Part shown: piece after piece, positions 62,121 through 64,000 of the stretch
Numbering within the stretch: the first letter of the stretch is position 1
How the letters are laid out: the number at the start of each line of letters is the position of its first letter
Assembly: GCF_021018805.1 (NCBI RefSeq)
Contig: NC_086247.1
Span: 91,930,140-91,994,139 of the forward strand
Source of the DNA: Prinia subflava
Taxonomy: Eukaryota > Chordata > Aves > Passeriformes > Cisticolidae
Direction of reading: 5' to 3'
DNA: 64,000 bases
The notes under the pieces: model-generated
Seen by the model: the letters and a program-made list of their open reading frames with translations, nothing else
What the model was told of the DNA's origin: nothing
Database searches by the model: none
Made by a program: the position numbers and the translations under genes

Positions 62121-63769
62121 TGGTCTCAAGCAAAAAAAAAGGAGATAAATTATTAAAAAGGAGAGAAAAGTATAAAAATCATGAGAATTTTTTCACAGAC
62201 ATCGCTAAAATTTTGAAGGAAAAAAAAAGCCCAAACATTGTGTTTTGAAATGCTTGAGAGTAAAAAAACAAAACCCAAACCCATCCCTTTTCATTCAGCT
62301 CTAACATTTGCACTGATTAACAGGAACATTTGCAATTCTTTTAAAAGGTGTAATGCAGGTTAACATTACATCTCCATGTTATTGGTTTTTCCAAAGTCAC
62401 AATGAGAGTTTTAGTCTCTCTCCCACAAATATTTTGCAACAGGAGAAAATGTTTTCCTCCCCCACTCCGTGTTTTGTTCCCCTCAGGTGTCACACAGTTC
62501 TCCTTTGTTTTAATCCATCACTACCTGCACCCACCTCGTGGCATGCTAGCTGTGTGCCATCTCTAGTGTCATCTCACTTCCTTGTCTGTGCTAATAAGGA
62601 ACATTTAGGCTCTGGCGCTGCATTAATGAAGCACTAACATTTGTTAGGAGAGCGATTCAGCGATGTTGACATGTGACTTTGCTGATCAGAGGAGCGCAGT
62701 TGGGTTGGAAGGAACCTGTGTTCTTGAAATGTGGGAGGTGAATTATCTCAGTATTCAAAAAAAATAAACAGAGACAAGTTTGATGAGTTTAAATTCACAG
62801 AAGAGCTTTTTAATATTTCCTGAGGTTCTAATCAAAGAAGCATCTTAACTGGTCCCAAAGGGAAATGAAAGATGAAAGGAGCTGACACTGATGCCCACTC
62901 TACCTTGCCTGGCTGCTACCGGGTTTTGTTTTTTTTTTTTAATTCTTTTTTTGCTTGTTACTAAAAATATCTCAGTGGGTAAGAATTAACAGTAGGATAT
63001 TAATGCAAAGTCACAAATAAAAATCCATCGCAAAATGTAGCGTACCTTTAAAATTTTAACATCTAGTAAATTTAAATCGAGGAAATTGACATAGATCGGA
63101 TGAAAGAAGATACAGCACCTCTAGCTTATGCCAACTAAAAATAAGAATTATTAATGAAGCTAGGCTTTCTTCTGCTGTGCACATTAATTATTTATGATAA
63201 TAATACTCCGCACTGCCATATTAAAGAATTTTCTTCACCCAGCTTCCCAGAAAACTCCATCTTCTGAAACCCTCAACATGTTAAAAAACACAAAAGAATG
63301 AATTCCTTTCAGTGTATTTATTATACTGGAAGATGAATATAGTCTTGGGTTATTAAACTGGAATGAAAAACACATCTTATTAGAACTTACATGGTGATTT
63401 TTATTCTCACTAGTTTCATATAAACTTAATGATGCAGACTGCATTTTTATGCTCATCTATTTTAAAATGGTGCCTGGAGCAAAAGAAGCTTCCATTAATG
63501 CCAGTTTGGTATTTCAAATACAATTTGATGTAATTTACTTCAAATATATGTGAACAGAGAAGGATAATGTTGAGAGTATTTGCCGGATTCAGATCTGGGT
63601 TAGCTCATGGCAGTGATTTGTTAAAACACAAGTTTTATGAAACAGAAGGAAAAAAGAAAAGGAAAATTAAACTCTTTTTCAAAATATAGGGTAAAATTAA
63701 TATCTTTATAAAGGTGGGGGGGGATTTATTTTGAATTGTCAGAGTTTAAATAATTAGTTCTGAAAATAA

Positions 63770-63810
63770 CATTATTATTTTTATTATTATAATTATTATT
63801 ATTGTTATTT
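63770..63810. repeat. (ATT)n microsatellite
   Basis: Imperfect ATT triplets with single-base interruptions. Confidence 0.93.
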
Positions 63811-64000
63811 AGAAATCAGCAACAAATGAAACTCATTTAATTAAAATATTGAACCACATTTTTAGAGCTGTTTTATTTGTTGTGATCAATCTAAAATAGA
63901 CCATGACTGCTTTTTGTATGTATATCCATTCATTTATTTCCAATCCAAGTTTCACGTAACTGTATCTTTTGTTTTTCTTTTAGCAGAGACACTTGTACTT

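Larger units (their letters stand above)
53682..64000. other. Non-coding segment to window end
   Basis: About 10 kb without a supported gene. It contains a TA microsatellite (55092-55117), a TCCC-rich tract (57394-57426), an A-rich tract (60083-60155), a pyrimidine-rich tract (62027-62120) and an ATT microsatellite (63770-63810). The AT-rich, mostly repeat-free stretch 63000-63560 reads like a candidate conserved non-coding element. No exon could be identified at the right edge. Confidence 0.5.

Noticed and set aside
1..64000. CRISPR array, bacterial operon, phage or insertion sequence
   Set aside because: There are no regularly spaced repeats with unique spacers and no dense coding. Intron-bearing ID4 and CR1 elements show the DNA is vertebrate.

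Overview
The window looks like avian nuclear DNA carrying one recognisable protein-coding gene, ID4 (inhibitor of DNA binding 4), inside a largely non-coding, AT-rich gene desert. The avian call rests on three CR1-type LINE remnants with the typical bird CR1 3' end (ATTCTATG-like octamer repeats, no poly-A tail), very low interspersed-repeat content, and a short, GC-rich ID4 gene. The species cannot be fixed from sequence reading alone.

Layout. 1-1.98 kb: unremarkable AT-rich DNA ending in a TA microsatellite. 2.0-2.58 kb: an isolated CpG island about 11 kb upstream of ID4, with a 15-bp triplicated unit, a CRE-like site, a SOX-like site and a G-quadruplex motif; it may be a promoter of an unannotated non-coding transcript. 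4.82-5.09 kb: a perfect GGAAA pentanucleotide array of about 273 bp. 5.1-12.9 kb: non-coding. 12.97-15.67 kb: a CpG island covering the ID4 promoter (two inverted CCAAT boxes, GC box, TATA box), exon 1, intron 1, exon 2, intron 2 and the start of exon 3. 15.7-16.2 kb (possibly to 16.8 kb): AT-rich 3' UTR. 16.2-64 kb: non-coding DNA with three CR1 fragments, microsatellites, a strong G-quadruplex motif at 46.6 kb, a small CpG cluster at 24.7 kb, and several stretches that read like candidate enhancers.

How it works together. ID4 is a helix-loop-helix protein without a basic region, which dimerises with bHLH factors and keeps them off DNA. Its family is controlled by BMP/SMAD signalling. Intron 2 contains an exact GGCGCC-N5-GTCT motif, the architecture of the BMP response element of Id-family genes, 43 bases before the exon 3 acceptor AG. 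About 170 bp upstream of it lies a near-perfect 17-bp direct repeat with TAATTA cores. The 3' UTR has three consensus Pumilio sites. These are the most testable observations. No prokaryotic system, CRISPR array, intact transposon or second protein-coding gene was found; the remaining long open frames are explained by GC-rich stop depletion, low-complexity repeats or chance.
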